A program made the translations under genes and the position numbers. Source: an uncultured Thalassotalea sp. (GTDB lineage: Bacteria; Pseudomonadota; Gammaproteobacteria; Enterobacterales; Alteromonadaceae). From it: DNA of 64,000 nucleotides. Where the stretch lies: NCBI GenBank assembly GCA_947492575.1, contig CANLNK010000002.1, positions 283,304-347,303 of the forward strand. Reading direction: 5' to 3'. Of the stretch, positions 8,924-16,993 are shown in pieces. Numbering within the stretch: the stretch's first letter is position 1; the number at the start of each line of letters is the position of its first letter. The notes under the pieces are model-generated. The model ran no database searches and had not been told where the DNA came from. It worked only from the letters and a program-made list of their open reading frames with translations.

Positions 8924-10141
8924 TTAACGCGGCATAAAAAGCTGTCGACAAGCTTCTAAACCCACTAATAACTGTTCAATATCTTCTGCCTGATTATATA
9001 AACCGAGTGAGATACGAACAGTGCTGCCAACTCCCAGCCAATGATGAAGCGGTTGTGCGCAATGATGCCCAGCACGAACAGCTATATGATGCTCCGCCAG
9101 TATCATTGCAACATCGTGACTATGAACCCCTTCAAAATTGAAGCTTATAATTGACTGAGGCTTAGATTGCTGTCCTGAATATATGTTAATGCCGCCAAAG
9201 GCTGATAATTTATCGAGCGTAAATTGAGTTAGCTCTGCTAGATAAGTATGCGCCCCTTCAGCTTCGGCTTGCCTTAGGTAACTTAAGCCTTTAGATAATG
9301 CGATTATCGCTTGCGCATTTAACGTGCCCGCCTCGAATTTTCTAACGCTATTTGCCCACGTGCTGTCGCTTACTGAAACGCTGTTAACCATTCCTCCACC
9401 GAGAACGACGGGTAAAAGCTCAGCAATAGCAGCGTCACTTGCGTAGAGCACCCCGCTGCCATGCCCACTATAAAGCTTGTGACCTGAGAATACGTAAAAA
9501 TCGCATCCAAGTGACTTTACGTCTACCTTACCATGAGCAGCATACTGGGCGCCGTCAACCAACAGAAATGCGCCATGTTGTTGTGTTAATTTTCCTATTG
9601 AAGCGACGGGATTCTCTACACCTAGCACGTTGGAAAGGTGCGTAACAGCGACGATAAGCGTATTGTCATCCATCAATGCTTCAAGCTCGGTTAGATCAAC
9701 TTGCCCATTGGCTGCCAGCGGTGCTATTCGAAGTTCAATGCCGCTATTCTCAGTAATTTGTTGCCAAGGTAAAAAATTAGCATGATGCTCTGCTGCCGAA
9801 ACGACGATATTCCCATTTGCAGACTTTAATCGGCTAAGCCCTTTGGCAACTAAGTGAATACCAGCCGTTGTGCCGCTGTTAAAGATAATGTTATCTGCAC
9901 TTGGCGCGTTGATGAAATTTGCAACTTGGGCGCGAATGTCTTCGATTCGCTGTGTTAATTTCGCAGATAAGGGATAAAAGCCACGATGACTGTTAGCGTG
10001 TTCGTTGATCAAATATTGATAGCTAGCATCAGCAACAACTTTAGGTACTAGACTACTTGCAGCCGAGTCTAAATAAAAAAGAGGTTGTTCAGATTGGAGA
10101 AATACAGGAAAGTCAGCTTTCCAGCGGCTAATTAACGCCAT
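8924..10141 (-). CDS. sufS: SufS-family cysteine desulfurase
   Basis: A 405-residue PLP enzyme that removes sulfur from cysteine as a protein-bound persulfide. The PLP lysine is Lys222 in FSGHKLYSG, and the cofactor-stacking His lies in AAEHHANFLPW. The catalytic persulfide Cys361 is in RAGHHCAQP, the class-II (SufS/CsdA) motif. It is the first gene of the minus-strand cluster sufS-sufU-xdhC-mocA-iorA-iorB. No sufB, sufC or sufD is present, so a whole SUF assembly machine is not encoded here. A role in providing the terminal sulfido ligand of the molybdenum cofactor is inferred from context and from the known NifS4-XdhC partnership. Confidence 0.9.
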   Translation of the reverse strand: MALISRWKADFPVFLQSEQPLFYLDSAASSLVPKVVADASYQYLINEHANSHRGFYPLSAKLTQRIEDIRAQVANFINAPSADNIIFNSGTTAGIHLVAKGLSRLKSANGNIVVSAAEHHANFLPWQQITENSGIELRIAPLAANGQVDLTELEALMDDNTLIVAVTHLSNVLGVENPVASIGKLTQQHGAFLLVDGAQYAAHGKVDVKSLGCDFYVFSGHKLYSGHGSGVLYASDAAIAELLPVVLGGGMVNSVSVSDSTWANSVRKFEAGTLNAQAIIALSKGLSYLRQAEAEGAHTYLAELTQFTLDKLSAFGGINIYSGQQSKPQSIISFNFEGVHSHDVAMILAEHHIAVRAGHHCAQPLHHWLGVGSTVRISLGLYNQAEDIEQLLVGLEACRQLFMPR

Positions 10142-10262
10142 AAATTCGCTACGTTTTTAATTCAGTTTCTAGCTCAATTACAATAGCTTAACTAAGGAGG
10201 GCTATTTAGCCAATAAGATCTAGAAAGTTTATCTGTAACGATTTGTTGAATTACTCAGACAT

Positions 10263-12224
10263 CTAATGGCGATAGTCAGCTAGCGGTTTAGGGTGTTCGA
10301 TACCATAACCTTGCACAAAGTCGACACCCAGTTCATCAAGCGCTTCCATCGTTTTATCGCATTGCACAAATTCAGCAATGGTTTTCATTTCCATACTTTT
10401 AGCCATTGAAGCAATTGCTTTAACGATAGAAAAGTCATTCTCGCTGATCAGCATTTCTTCCACATAACTACCGTCAATCTTAATGTATTGTGCTGGGAGG
10501 TTCTTGAGGTAGTTAAACGTACTGAAGCCCTTGCCAAAGTCATCTAAAGCTATATTAAAACCTACAGCACTTAGCTTATCGACTAAACTTCTAGCAATGG
10601 CCATATCACCAATGGCAGCAGTTTCTGTCACTTCAAAGCAAATCGCATCAGCAGGGAAGTGGCACTGAGAAAACAGCGTAATAACATTGTTGATAAACTC
10701 TTCATTGGTAAGACTTTCACCCGAAAGGTTAATCGCCAATACTTGCTTTTGCCAAAGTGCCGGTTTTTGTTCAAACCAAGCAAAAACCTTAGATACGACC
10801 CAATAATCAACTTTGTCCGTAAGCCTAAAGCGTTCAACAGCAGGTAAAAACAAGCTAGGACTAAGCACCTTATCGCCCGATTTTAAACGGAGCAGAATTT
10901 CAATATGCTGTTTCGAATTGTGTGCAGTATCCAAAGCCTGGATAGTTTGATAAAACAAAACAAACTCATCACTTTCCAGTGCTTGGTGAATACGAGCAGC
11001 CCAACGAGGCTCCTGCTGAATACTCATCAACTGTTCGTCTTGCTGGCTAAACAATTGGTGGCTGTTAATACCTTTGTTCTTCGCTATGAAGCAAGCTGTA
11101 TCTGCTTGTCGCTTAATATCTGCTATCTGCGGCGAATGTAAATTAATTAATGTCGCCCCGATGCTCGCCCCAACATCAAACACTTGTCCTGCGCTGGCAA
11201 ACTGAAGATTTTCGAACGCTAGATTTAGCTTAGTCATAATTTGCTCCACGACGCCTCTATCAACGTCATAAAGCAATACAGAGAACTCATCACCACCTAT
11301 TCGCGCACAAACGTCGGTTGCTCTAATGTTTGCTCTTAATAACTCAGCCACATTGCGCAGTAACTGATCGCCACTGGCATGTCCCGCATTATCGTTAATC
11401 AGTTTAAAACGATCCATATCGAGCAAGAGTAGCGCATGCTGACGGTTGCTTTGCTTGGCATCGTGCCAAGCATCAGTCAAGCGCTGGTCAAACTTATAAC
11501 GGTTGTATAGCTTAGTAACATTGTCGTGATTAGCTTGAAATCTCAAACGTTTACGCAGTTTTTCAGCTTTAGTCACATCGCGAAGCATAATGACAGTACC
11601 GGAAAATTTACCACCTTGATACACCGCAGATACTTGGCGTTCAATCGCAAATACTCGTTCTTTAATTTCAACATGAAATATTGAACTAAACACGCGCTCC
11701 TCACTATCGCCGCATGCAAGCTTGGCAAGAATGTCATTGAAGTCTATGTGTGCATCCGTCACTTTCAATGCCCGCTGGCAAAGGTTATAGCTATTATTTA
11801 ACAATGCGTGACGATCACAATTGAATAGCTTTAAACAAGCGCGGTTGACGGCTTTTACTTGGCCATTTTCATCCGTGCGAATAACCGCATCATTGATTGC
11901 ATTAAACGCTGCATAGGCCATATTTCGTTCGCTGACCAAATGTTGCAGCCTACTTTCAAGCGGCTGAATCAAGTGCTGTAACCAATTGGATCGCTTATTT
12001 TCTGCGCTGGGTTGAGATGACAACATTTCTGCTAGCCAAAGTCCTAGCTGCCAAGAAATCTGACGGCGATACAGGTAAAGAGAAAGGGCGCCAATAATCG
12101 CATATGCGAAAAATGCCTGCGCAGCCGAAACACTTCCGTAAAACAACACAGAAATAGCAACGAGAGATAAAATGCTGAAAAGAAAGTAAAACTTTCGCTG
12201 AATGATATACAACAAAACTATCAA
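10263..12224 (-). CDS. PAS-GGDEF-EAL cyclic-di-GMP signalling protein
   Basis: A 653-residue membrane-attached protein. Two hydrophobic segments (about 10-32 and 34-50) precede a PAS domain (about 100-215, with VNRACLKLFNC). A diguanylate cyclase domain (about 240-395) has an intact GGDEF in RIGGDEFSVLL. A phosphodiesterase domain (about 410-650) follows. The EAL position reads EILLRL, a conservative change, while EVTET, ALDDFGKGFS and IKIDGSYV are kept, so both activities are possible. No ATG or GTG is available near the 5' end: the frame opens after a stop, and the first usable codon is TTG at 12224 (another TTG at 12212). The exact start is uncertain. Confidence 0.88.
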   Translation of the reverse strand: MIVLLYIIQRKFYFLFSILSLVAISVLFYGSVSAAQAFFAYAIIGALSLYLYRRQISWQLGLWLAEMLSSQPSAENKRSNWLQHLIQPLESRLQHLVSERNMAYAAFNAINDAVIRTDENGQVKAVNRACLKLFNCDRHALLNNSYNLCQRALKVTDAHIDFNDILAKLACGDSEERVFSSIFHVEIKERVFAIERQVSAVYQGGKFSGTVIMLRDVTKAEKLRKRLRFQANHDNVTKLYNRYKFDQRLTDAWHDAKQSNRQHALLLLDMDRFKLINDNAGHASGDQLLRNVAELLRANIRATDVCARIGGDEFSVLLYDVDRGVVEQIMTKLNLAFENLQFASAGQVFDVGASIGATLINLHSPQIADIKRQADTACFIAKNKGINSHQLFSQQDEQLMSIQQEPRWAARIHQALESDEFVLFYQTIQALDTAHNSKQHIEILLRLKSGDKVLSPSLFLPAVERFRLTDKVDYWVVSKVFAWFEQKPALWQKQVLAINLSGESLTNEEFINNVITLFSQCHFPADAICFEVTETAAIGDMAIARSLVDKLSAVGFNIALDDFGKGFSTFNYLKNLPAQYIKIDGSYVEEMLISENDFSIVKAIASMAKSMEMKTIAEFVQCDKTMEALDELGVDFVQGYGIEHPKPLADYRH

Positions 12225-12441
12225 ATATAAAGGCGTAGAAAAATTGCGCCGAATACTATCAAAAAAGACGCAATTTTGCCATTAAGATTCCCCTTTAGAG
12301 GGTTATTTTGCAAGACACGACTGCTAAGTTTAGTGGAAACCTAGATTAACGAGTGAAATAAGCTAGGCTCTCTTTCAATTCATACAAGCAGATTAAGCAA
12401 TAAATAAGTAACGCAGCATTATTCTTGGTTGTGCTGCTTAA

Positions 12442-12798
12442 TTACTTTACTAGTTTAATCAATGGCGAGTTGTTTTCCTGCTCAGGAAGCTCTTTCGCTT
12501 TCTTTTGTTTAATTTTAACTTCCTTGGTCATCGATTCACCATTTTGATAACGATGATAAGAAAAGTTATCTAAGCCTAAGAGTTCAGTAAACTTATAAAA
12601 TGTCATAAAGTCTTCTTTCGTGAACTCTTCGCCTTCCTTGGTCAATAAGCCGTCTATGTACATTGAATCGCCATTAACATTGCAATTAGCGATAGCTTGA
12701 TAAGGCTTTCCATACTCATCAACTTTTAATGCACGAACCATTTTTAATTCAAAACACCAATCACCTATTTGCAGGTGACGCTTAAATTCATCAGACAT
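12442..12798 (-). CDS. Conserved hypothetical protein, small and cytoplasmic
   Basis: A 118-residue protein of unknown function with no signal peptide or membrane segment. It is mixed alpha/beta in character, with GDWCFELKMVRAL near the start and a lysine-rich C-terminal tail (residues 92-102). The ATG at 12798 is preceded by a GGAG-like sequence (GTCGGAGTTGGC) about 7 nt upstream. It stands alone between the GGDEF/EAL gene and the divergent acylase gene. I do not recognise a family. Codon use and length look like those of a real gene. Confidence 0.7.
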   Translation of the reverse strand: MSDEFKRHLQIGDWCFELKMVRALKVDEYGKPYQAIANCNVNGDSMYIDGLLTKEGEEFTKEDFMTFYKFTELLGLDNFSYHRYQNGESMTKEVKIKQKKAKELPEQENNSPLIKLVK

Positions 12799-13091
12799 GC
12801 CAACTCCGACCTACTACTTTTACTATTGATGAAAATCTGATTTAAAAGCAGCTAACAAAATGAGAAAAATACGCTAAGCATGCGAGAATACACATCCTTG
12901 GGAAAACCATACCACGCGCCAAACCCTCATATTATTACATCTCGTTAACACATTAGCTAAATAAAATATGAGCTATTTTAATTAATTCGTAAAAACAGCA
13001 CGTTAGTACAACGTTTTTAGTAATTTATCGGCAAAATTAACGATTTTTGCGTGCATATTCTACGCAGGAAAAGTAAGCTAGAAGGCATAAA

Positions 13092-15497
13092 ATGCATAGC
13101 AATAACGCCAAAAACAAAGCTACTAATATCATGATTAATATTAAGTTCATTTTAAAAAGCATCGCCATATTACTGGTATTTGTCATCGCTACGGGATCAG
13201 CTTGGCTCTACAGCCGAATTAATAGTGCGCTTCCACAACTTGATGGCAAAGCGACACTATTTGGCCTTGAAGAAACAACGGTTGTTGAGCGCGATGAAAA
13301 CGGTATCGCAACAATCAAAGCGAATAACCGCAATGACGCTGCAATGGCACTAGGGTTTGTTCATGCTCAAGAACGCTTCTTCCAAATGGATTTACTGCGT
13401 AGGAATTCTGCTGGTGAATTATCAAGCTTGTTTGGCGAAATAGCCATTGAACGAGACAAAGAAATTCGCATTCACCGCTTTCGTGAACGAGCTCGTGCGA
13501 TGGTGGAAAAGTTGGCTCAAACTGAACTTGCGATGCTTAAAGCTTACACTCGCGGTGTAAATCAGGGACTATCTCGACTTAGAGTTAGCCCTTTTGAGTA
13601 CAACTTACTTAGGCAAACCCCAGTAGAATGGCGAGAAGAAGATACGGTATTAGCGGTATACAGCATGTACCTAGACTTACAGTATGCCGACGGTAGCCGC
13701 GAGCTAAGTTTAGACGTTATGAACAAAGCTTTGCCACCAGAGTGGTTTGCTTTCTTCAACCCTAAAGGCAGCCGCTGGGATGCAGCCATTGATGGCACTA
13801 GCTATGCACCATCACCGCTACCTACTGAGCTTCCTGAGGGACTATCAGCTCATTCTTCATCCGCTTACATACCACTTGAAAACCCAGACTTTTACGGTTC
13901 AAACAACTGGGCAGTTGCCGGAGAAATATCTTCAACAGGTAGTGCTATCGTTGCAAACGATATGCATCTAGGTATCCGTGTACCAAACACTTGGTATCGC
14001 GCTTCGATTGAGTATCAACAAGATGGTGAAACAGTCAAGATAACTGGCGCAACGCTTCCTGGGACACCCAATGTTGTTGTTGGCAGCAATGGAAATATCG
14101 CTTGGGGCTTTACAAACAGCTATGGTGACTGGAGCGATGTAATCGTATTAAAAACCAATGAAGACCAAAGCCAGTACCTGACTCCAGAAGGCTTCGTCGC
14201 TTTTGATATGCGTAATCAAATCATTGCAGTAAAAGGACAAGAAGCCATAGAGTTCCAGGTGCAAGACACCATATGGGGACCTGTTATAGGTAAAAATGCT
14301 GGCGGTGAATTACTCGCTTATCGCTGGGTTGCACACGATGAAAATGCGGTCAATTTGTCTCACACCAAGCTGGAAACAGCCAAAACTGTAGAACAGGCGT
14401 TCGAAATTGCCGCGTCATCGGGAATTCCCGCGCAGAATATGATGGTAGGTGACAAACAAGGTAACATCGGTTGGACGATTATGGGGCCTATTCCTCGTAA
14501 AGTTGGTAATATCGGCGAGCTACCTAGCGACTGGTCGACAGGTGAAAACACGTGGGATGGTTATTTAACAGCTGAAGAATACCCGAAAGTATACGCACCA
14601 AAAGATAATCGTCTATGGACAGGCAACTCTCGTGTTGTCGGTGAAGCCCTATATGAGCATATTGGCAATGGCGGTTATGCACTTGGTGCGCGTTCTCAAC
14701 AAATACAGCAACGCCTTTTTGAGCAAGACAGATTCTCAGAAAAAGAATTACTGAAGATTGCACTTGATACTGAAGCAATCTTCTTAAAACGTTGGCAGCA
14801 GTTATTACTGTCACAAGTGCTAACAGAGCAGGCGCTCAAGGATAAAGCCGAATGGCATGAGGTTAAAGCGTTTGTCGATGTACCAACCCTATATGCCAAC
14901 GTTGACTCGGTAGGTTATCGCATCGTTAAGAATTTCAGGGCTGCTGTAAAAGATAAAGTATTTGAGCAGCTTAATAGCTATTTGACAGCCTATGACGAAA
15001 ATTTTGATCCGAAAACCATTCGTTCTCAAATGGAGGTCCCGTTGTGGCAGCTCATCCAAAGCCAACCAAATGAGTTCCTTCCGAACGGGGGTAGCTGGCA
15101 TGAAGTGTTTGTAAAATCTCTACAAACTGCCCTCACCGATATGACAGAAGATCAAACACTTGAAGAAGCCACATGGGGACAAGAGAACGCTGCTAAAATC
15201 AATCACCCGCTAAGTAGCGCTATTCCAATATTTGGTCAGTATTTAAACATGCCAACTGACCCACTGCCGGGCGACACATTTATGCCGCGTGTAGATGGTG
15301 CAGGCTTCGGAGCTTCAGAGCGAATGATTGTTTCTCCTGGTCATGAAGAATCAGGTATTTTTCATATGCCGACAAGTCAGGCTGGACACCCTTGGAGTCC
15401 ATACTTCGGCAAAGGCCATAGTGACTGGGTAGAAGGTAGGCCGAGCCCTTTCTTACCGGGCGAAACTAAGTACAAATTAACACTTTTAAGTTATTAG
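13092..15497 (+). CDS. Penicillin acylase family protein (Ntn hydrolase)
   Basis: An 801-residue N-terminal-nucleophile hydrolase of the penicillin amidase/acyl-homoserine-lactone acylase family. A hydrophobic segment (about residues 17-38) directs it to the periplasm. The alpha region (about 50-265) has the signature ALGFVHAQERFFQMD. The nucleophile is Ser270 in YGSNNWAVAG, where the precursor should cleave itself between Gly269 and Ser270. NIAWGFTNSYGDWSD supplies the later beta-chain active-site region. The C-terminal HMPTSQAGHPWSPYFGKGHSDW block is typical. It probably hydrolyses an amide such as an acyl-homoserine lactone or a peptide; the substrate is not predictable. The start is supported by GAAGG 7 nt upstream, with Met14 as an alternative. 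Confidence 0.9.
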   Translation: MHSNNAKNKATNIMINIKFILKSIAILLVFVIATGSAWLYSRINSALPQLDGKATLFGLEETTVVERDENGIATIKANNRNDAAMALGFVHAQERFFQMDLLRRNSAGELSSLFGEIAIERDKEIRIHRFRERARAMVEKLAQTELAMLKAYTRGVNQGLSRLRVSPFEYNLLRQTPVEWREEDTVLAVYSMYLDLQYADGSRELSLDVMNKALPPEWFAFFNPKGSRWDAAIDGTSYAPSPLPTELPEGLSAHSSSAYIPLENPDFYGSNNWAVAGEISSTGSAIVANDMHLGIRVPNTWYRASIEYQQDGETVKITGATLPGTPNVVVGSNGNIAWGFTNSYGDWSDVIVLKTNEDQSQYLTPEGFVAFDMRNQIIAVKGQEAIEFQVQDTIWGPVIGKNAGGELLAYRWVAHDENAVNLSHTKLETAKTVEQAFEIAASSGIPAQNMMVGDKQGNIGWTIMGPIPRKVGNIGELPSDWSTGENTWDGYLTAEEYPKVYAPKDNRLWTGNSRVVGEALYEHIGNGGYALGARSQQIQQRLFEQDRFSEKELLKIALDTEAIFLKRWQQLLLSQVLTEQALKDKAEWHEVKAFVDVPTLYANVDSVGYRIVKNFRAAVKDKVFEQLNSYLTAYDENFDPKTIRSQMEVPLWQLIQSQPNEFLPNGGSWHEVFVKSLQTALTDMTEDQTLEEATWGQENAAKINHPLSSAIPIFGQYLNMPTDPLPGDTFMPRVDGAGFGASERMIVSPGHEESGIFHMPTSQAGHPWSPYFGKGHSDWVEGRPSPFLPGETKYKLTLLSY

Positions 15498-15535
15498 TGC
15501 TTGAACTCCAATAGTAGGCTAGATAAAGTACAGAC

Positions 15536-15598
15536 ATGAACACAAAAAACACAACCAACCTCTTTATTTTCTTTTTTATCTTAGCGCGTGTTGGCTGA
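15536..15598 (+). CDS. pheL: Phe-rich leader peptide of pheA
   Basis: A 20-codon ORF upstream of pheA containing four Phe codons in the run LFIFFFIL, ending in TGA at 15596-15598. It is placed exactly as needed for ribosome-mediated attenuation: its early codons overlap RNA segment 1, its stop lies at the start of segment 2, and a terminator follows 35 nt later. It is analogous in design to E. coli PheL but different in sequence. The ribosome binding site is weak, and a candidate promoter (TTGAAC at 15501, TAAAGT at 15524) would leave almost no 5' leader, so the promoter is not settled. Confidence 0.82.
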   Translation: MNTKNTTNLFIFFFILARVG

Positions 15599-15663
15599 GG
15601 GGTGTTTTTTGTGTCAAAACAAATTAACTAGCAAAAAACCTCCGCCAGCGGAGGTTTTTTTTT
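15539..15663 (+). promoter_or_regulatory. Phenylalanine attenuator with alternative hairpins and terminator
   Basis: Four segments are visible. Segment 1 (about 15541-15560, ACACAAAAAACAC and CCAAC) can pair with segment 2 (about 15590-15615, GTTGG and GTGTTTTTTGTGT). Segment 2 (GGGGTGTTTTTTG, from about 15599) can alternatively pair with segment 3 (about 15632-15643, CAAAAAACCTCC). Segments 3 and 4 form the terminator at 15633-15663: a 12-bp stem with CCTCCG and CGGAGG, loop CCAG, and a run of nine T. A ribosome stalled at the Phe codons (15563-15577) would mask segment 1, free segment 2 to hold segment 3, and permit pheA transcription. This is the classic logic, here read by eye. Confidence 0.85.
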
Positions 15664-15739
15664 ACAAACTAAAAATGGCGCTACTTAACAGCTATTCCAG
15701 TAGCGATGATAATCAATCAGTAACGATAGAAGGTGCAAG

Positions 15740-16915
15740 GTGACAGAAGAATTAGATCTCAACAAAATTAGAGCGCAAATTACCGAAACGGATCAAGAAC
15801 TGTTAACGCTCTTTGCTAAGCGCCGAGCACTCACTCTTAATGTTGCTAAAAGTAAAGCTCACCAAGTCCGTCCGGTACGCGACCAACAACGTGAACAAGA
15901 ACTTTTAATACGCTTAATTAATCAAGGCAAAGCATTAGGTTTAGACGCTCACTACGTTACTAGCGTTTTCCAAACAATTATAGAAGACTCGGTGTTAAAT
16001 CAGCAGGCTTATCTGCAAACACTAACGAACCCCGGTTTACAAATGCCAATGGTCAGCGTTGCCTTCTTAGGTGACAAAGGCTCATACAGTTATTTAGCCA
16101 GTCACCGTTACTTCTCAAGACGCGCCGAAAAGATTATTGAGTCTGGATGTCAAAGCTTTGCAGATATTATGCAGTTAGTAGAAGCAGGCCATGTTGATTA
16201 CGGCGTACTGCCGATAGAGAATACCAGTTCAGGCAGTATTAACGAGGTTTACGATTTACTGCAGCACACGAATTTATCTATTGTGGGTGAAATAACCCAC
16301 CCTATTGAGCATTGTTTACTAACAGCAGTAAACACTCGCCTCGATAATATCAAAACCATTTATGCACATGGCCAACCATTTACGCAATGCAGTAACTTCT
16401 TAGATAAACAAGAAGGCATTCGCATTGAGTATTGTGATAGCACAGCCGATGCGATGGCGAAAGTATTTGAACTGCAAGACGAAACCGTTGCAGTTATTGG
16501 CAGCGAAGAAGGCGGTCAGTTATACCAACTGCATGCATTAGAAAAATCGATTGCCAACCAAGAAGAAAACCATAGTCGGTTTATTGTTGTTGCTCGTAAA
16601 CCAGTGGACGTTGCAGAGCAAATTCCTGCTAAGACGACATTCATTCTTGCTACAGGCCAAAAACCAGGTGCATTAGTCGAATGCCTGATGGTACTTAAAG
16701 ACAAAGGCATAAACATGTGTAAACTTGAGTCTCGTCCAATACAAGGACGCCCGTGGGAAGAGATGTTTTACATTGATGTAGAAGCCAATATCAAAACATT
16801 AGCGATGCAGGAAGCTATCAAACAGCTTACTGAGCAAACTAACTTTATCAAAGTATTGGGCTGCTATCCTATCGAGCATATCAACCCGACAAGCGTGCCA
16901 AGTGAAGCGCTTTAG
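15740..16915 (+). CDS. pheA: Bifunctional chorismate mutase / prephenate dehydratase
   Basis: A 391-residue P-protein converting chorismate to prephenate and then to phenylpyruvate, the committed branch to phenylalanine. An AroQ-type chorismate mutase domain occupies about residues 1-90 (LNKIRAQITETDQELLTLFAKRR). The prephenate dehydratase domain (about 105-285) has FLGDKGSYSYLA, YGVLPIENTSSGSI and SRFIVVAR (Ser replaces the usual Thr of TRF). A C-terminal ACT domain (about 297-385) has CKLESRPIQGRPWEEMFYID, the phenylalanine-sensing ESRP motif. The start is GTG at 15740 with an upstream GAAGG. Control is by the Phe leader attenuator and presumably by feedback through ACT. Confidence 0.96.
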   Translation: MTEELDLNKIRAQITETDQELLTLFAKRRALTLNVAKSKAHQVRPVRDQQREQELLIRLINQGKALGLDAHYVTSVFQTIIEDSVLNQQAYLQTLTNPGLQMPMVSVAFLGDKGSYSYLASHRYFSRRAEKIIESGCQSFADIMQLVEAGHVDYGVLPIENTSSGSINEVYDLLQHTNLSIVGEITHPIEHCLLTAVNTRLDNIKTIYAHGQPFTQCSNFLDKQEGIRIEYCDSTADAMAKVFELQDETVAVIGSEEGGQLYQLHALEKSIANQEENHSRFIVVARKPVDVAEQIPAKTTFILATGQKPGALVECLMVLKDKGINMCKLESRPIQGRPWEEMFYIDVEANIKTLAMQEAIKQLTEQTNFIKVLGCYPIEHINPTSVPSEAL

Positions 16916-16945
16916 TTAAAAGATTATCACGTTAATCTAGATGTA

Positions 16946-16973
16946 AAAAAGCCCAGCTTATGCTGGGCTTTTT
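16946..16973. terminator. Bidirectional terminator between pheA and the TonB receptor
   Basis: A 12-bp perfect stem, AAAAAGCCCAGC with GCTGGGCTTTTT, and tetraloop TTAT. It lies 30 nt after the pheA stop and 20 nt from the stop of the convergent TonB-dependent receptor gene, with A and T runs on the two sides. It can serve both. Confidence 0.92.
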
Positions 16974-16993
16974 GATTAGGGAGTTTTGACAGA

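Noticed and set aside
8438-10141. Housekeeping SUF operon
   Set aside because: Only sufS and sufU are present. The absence of sufB, sufC and sufD and the linkage to xdhC argue against a full cluster-assembly operon.
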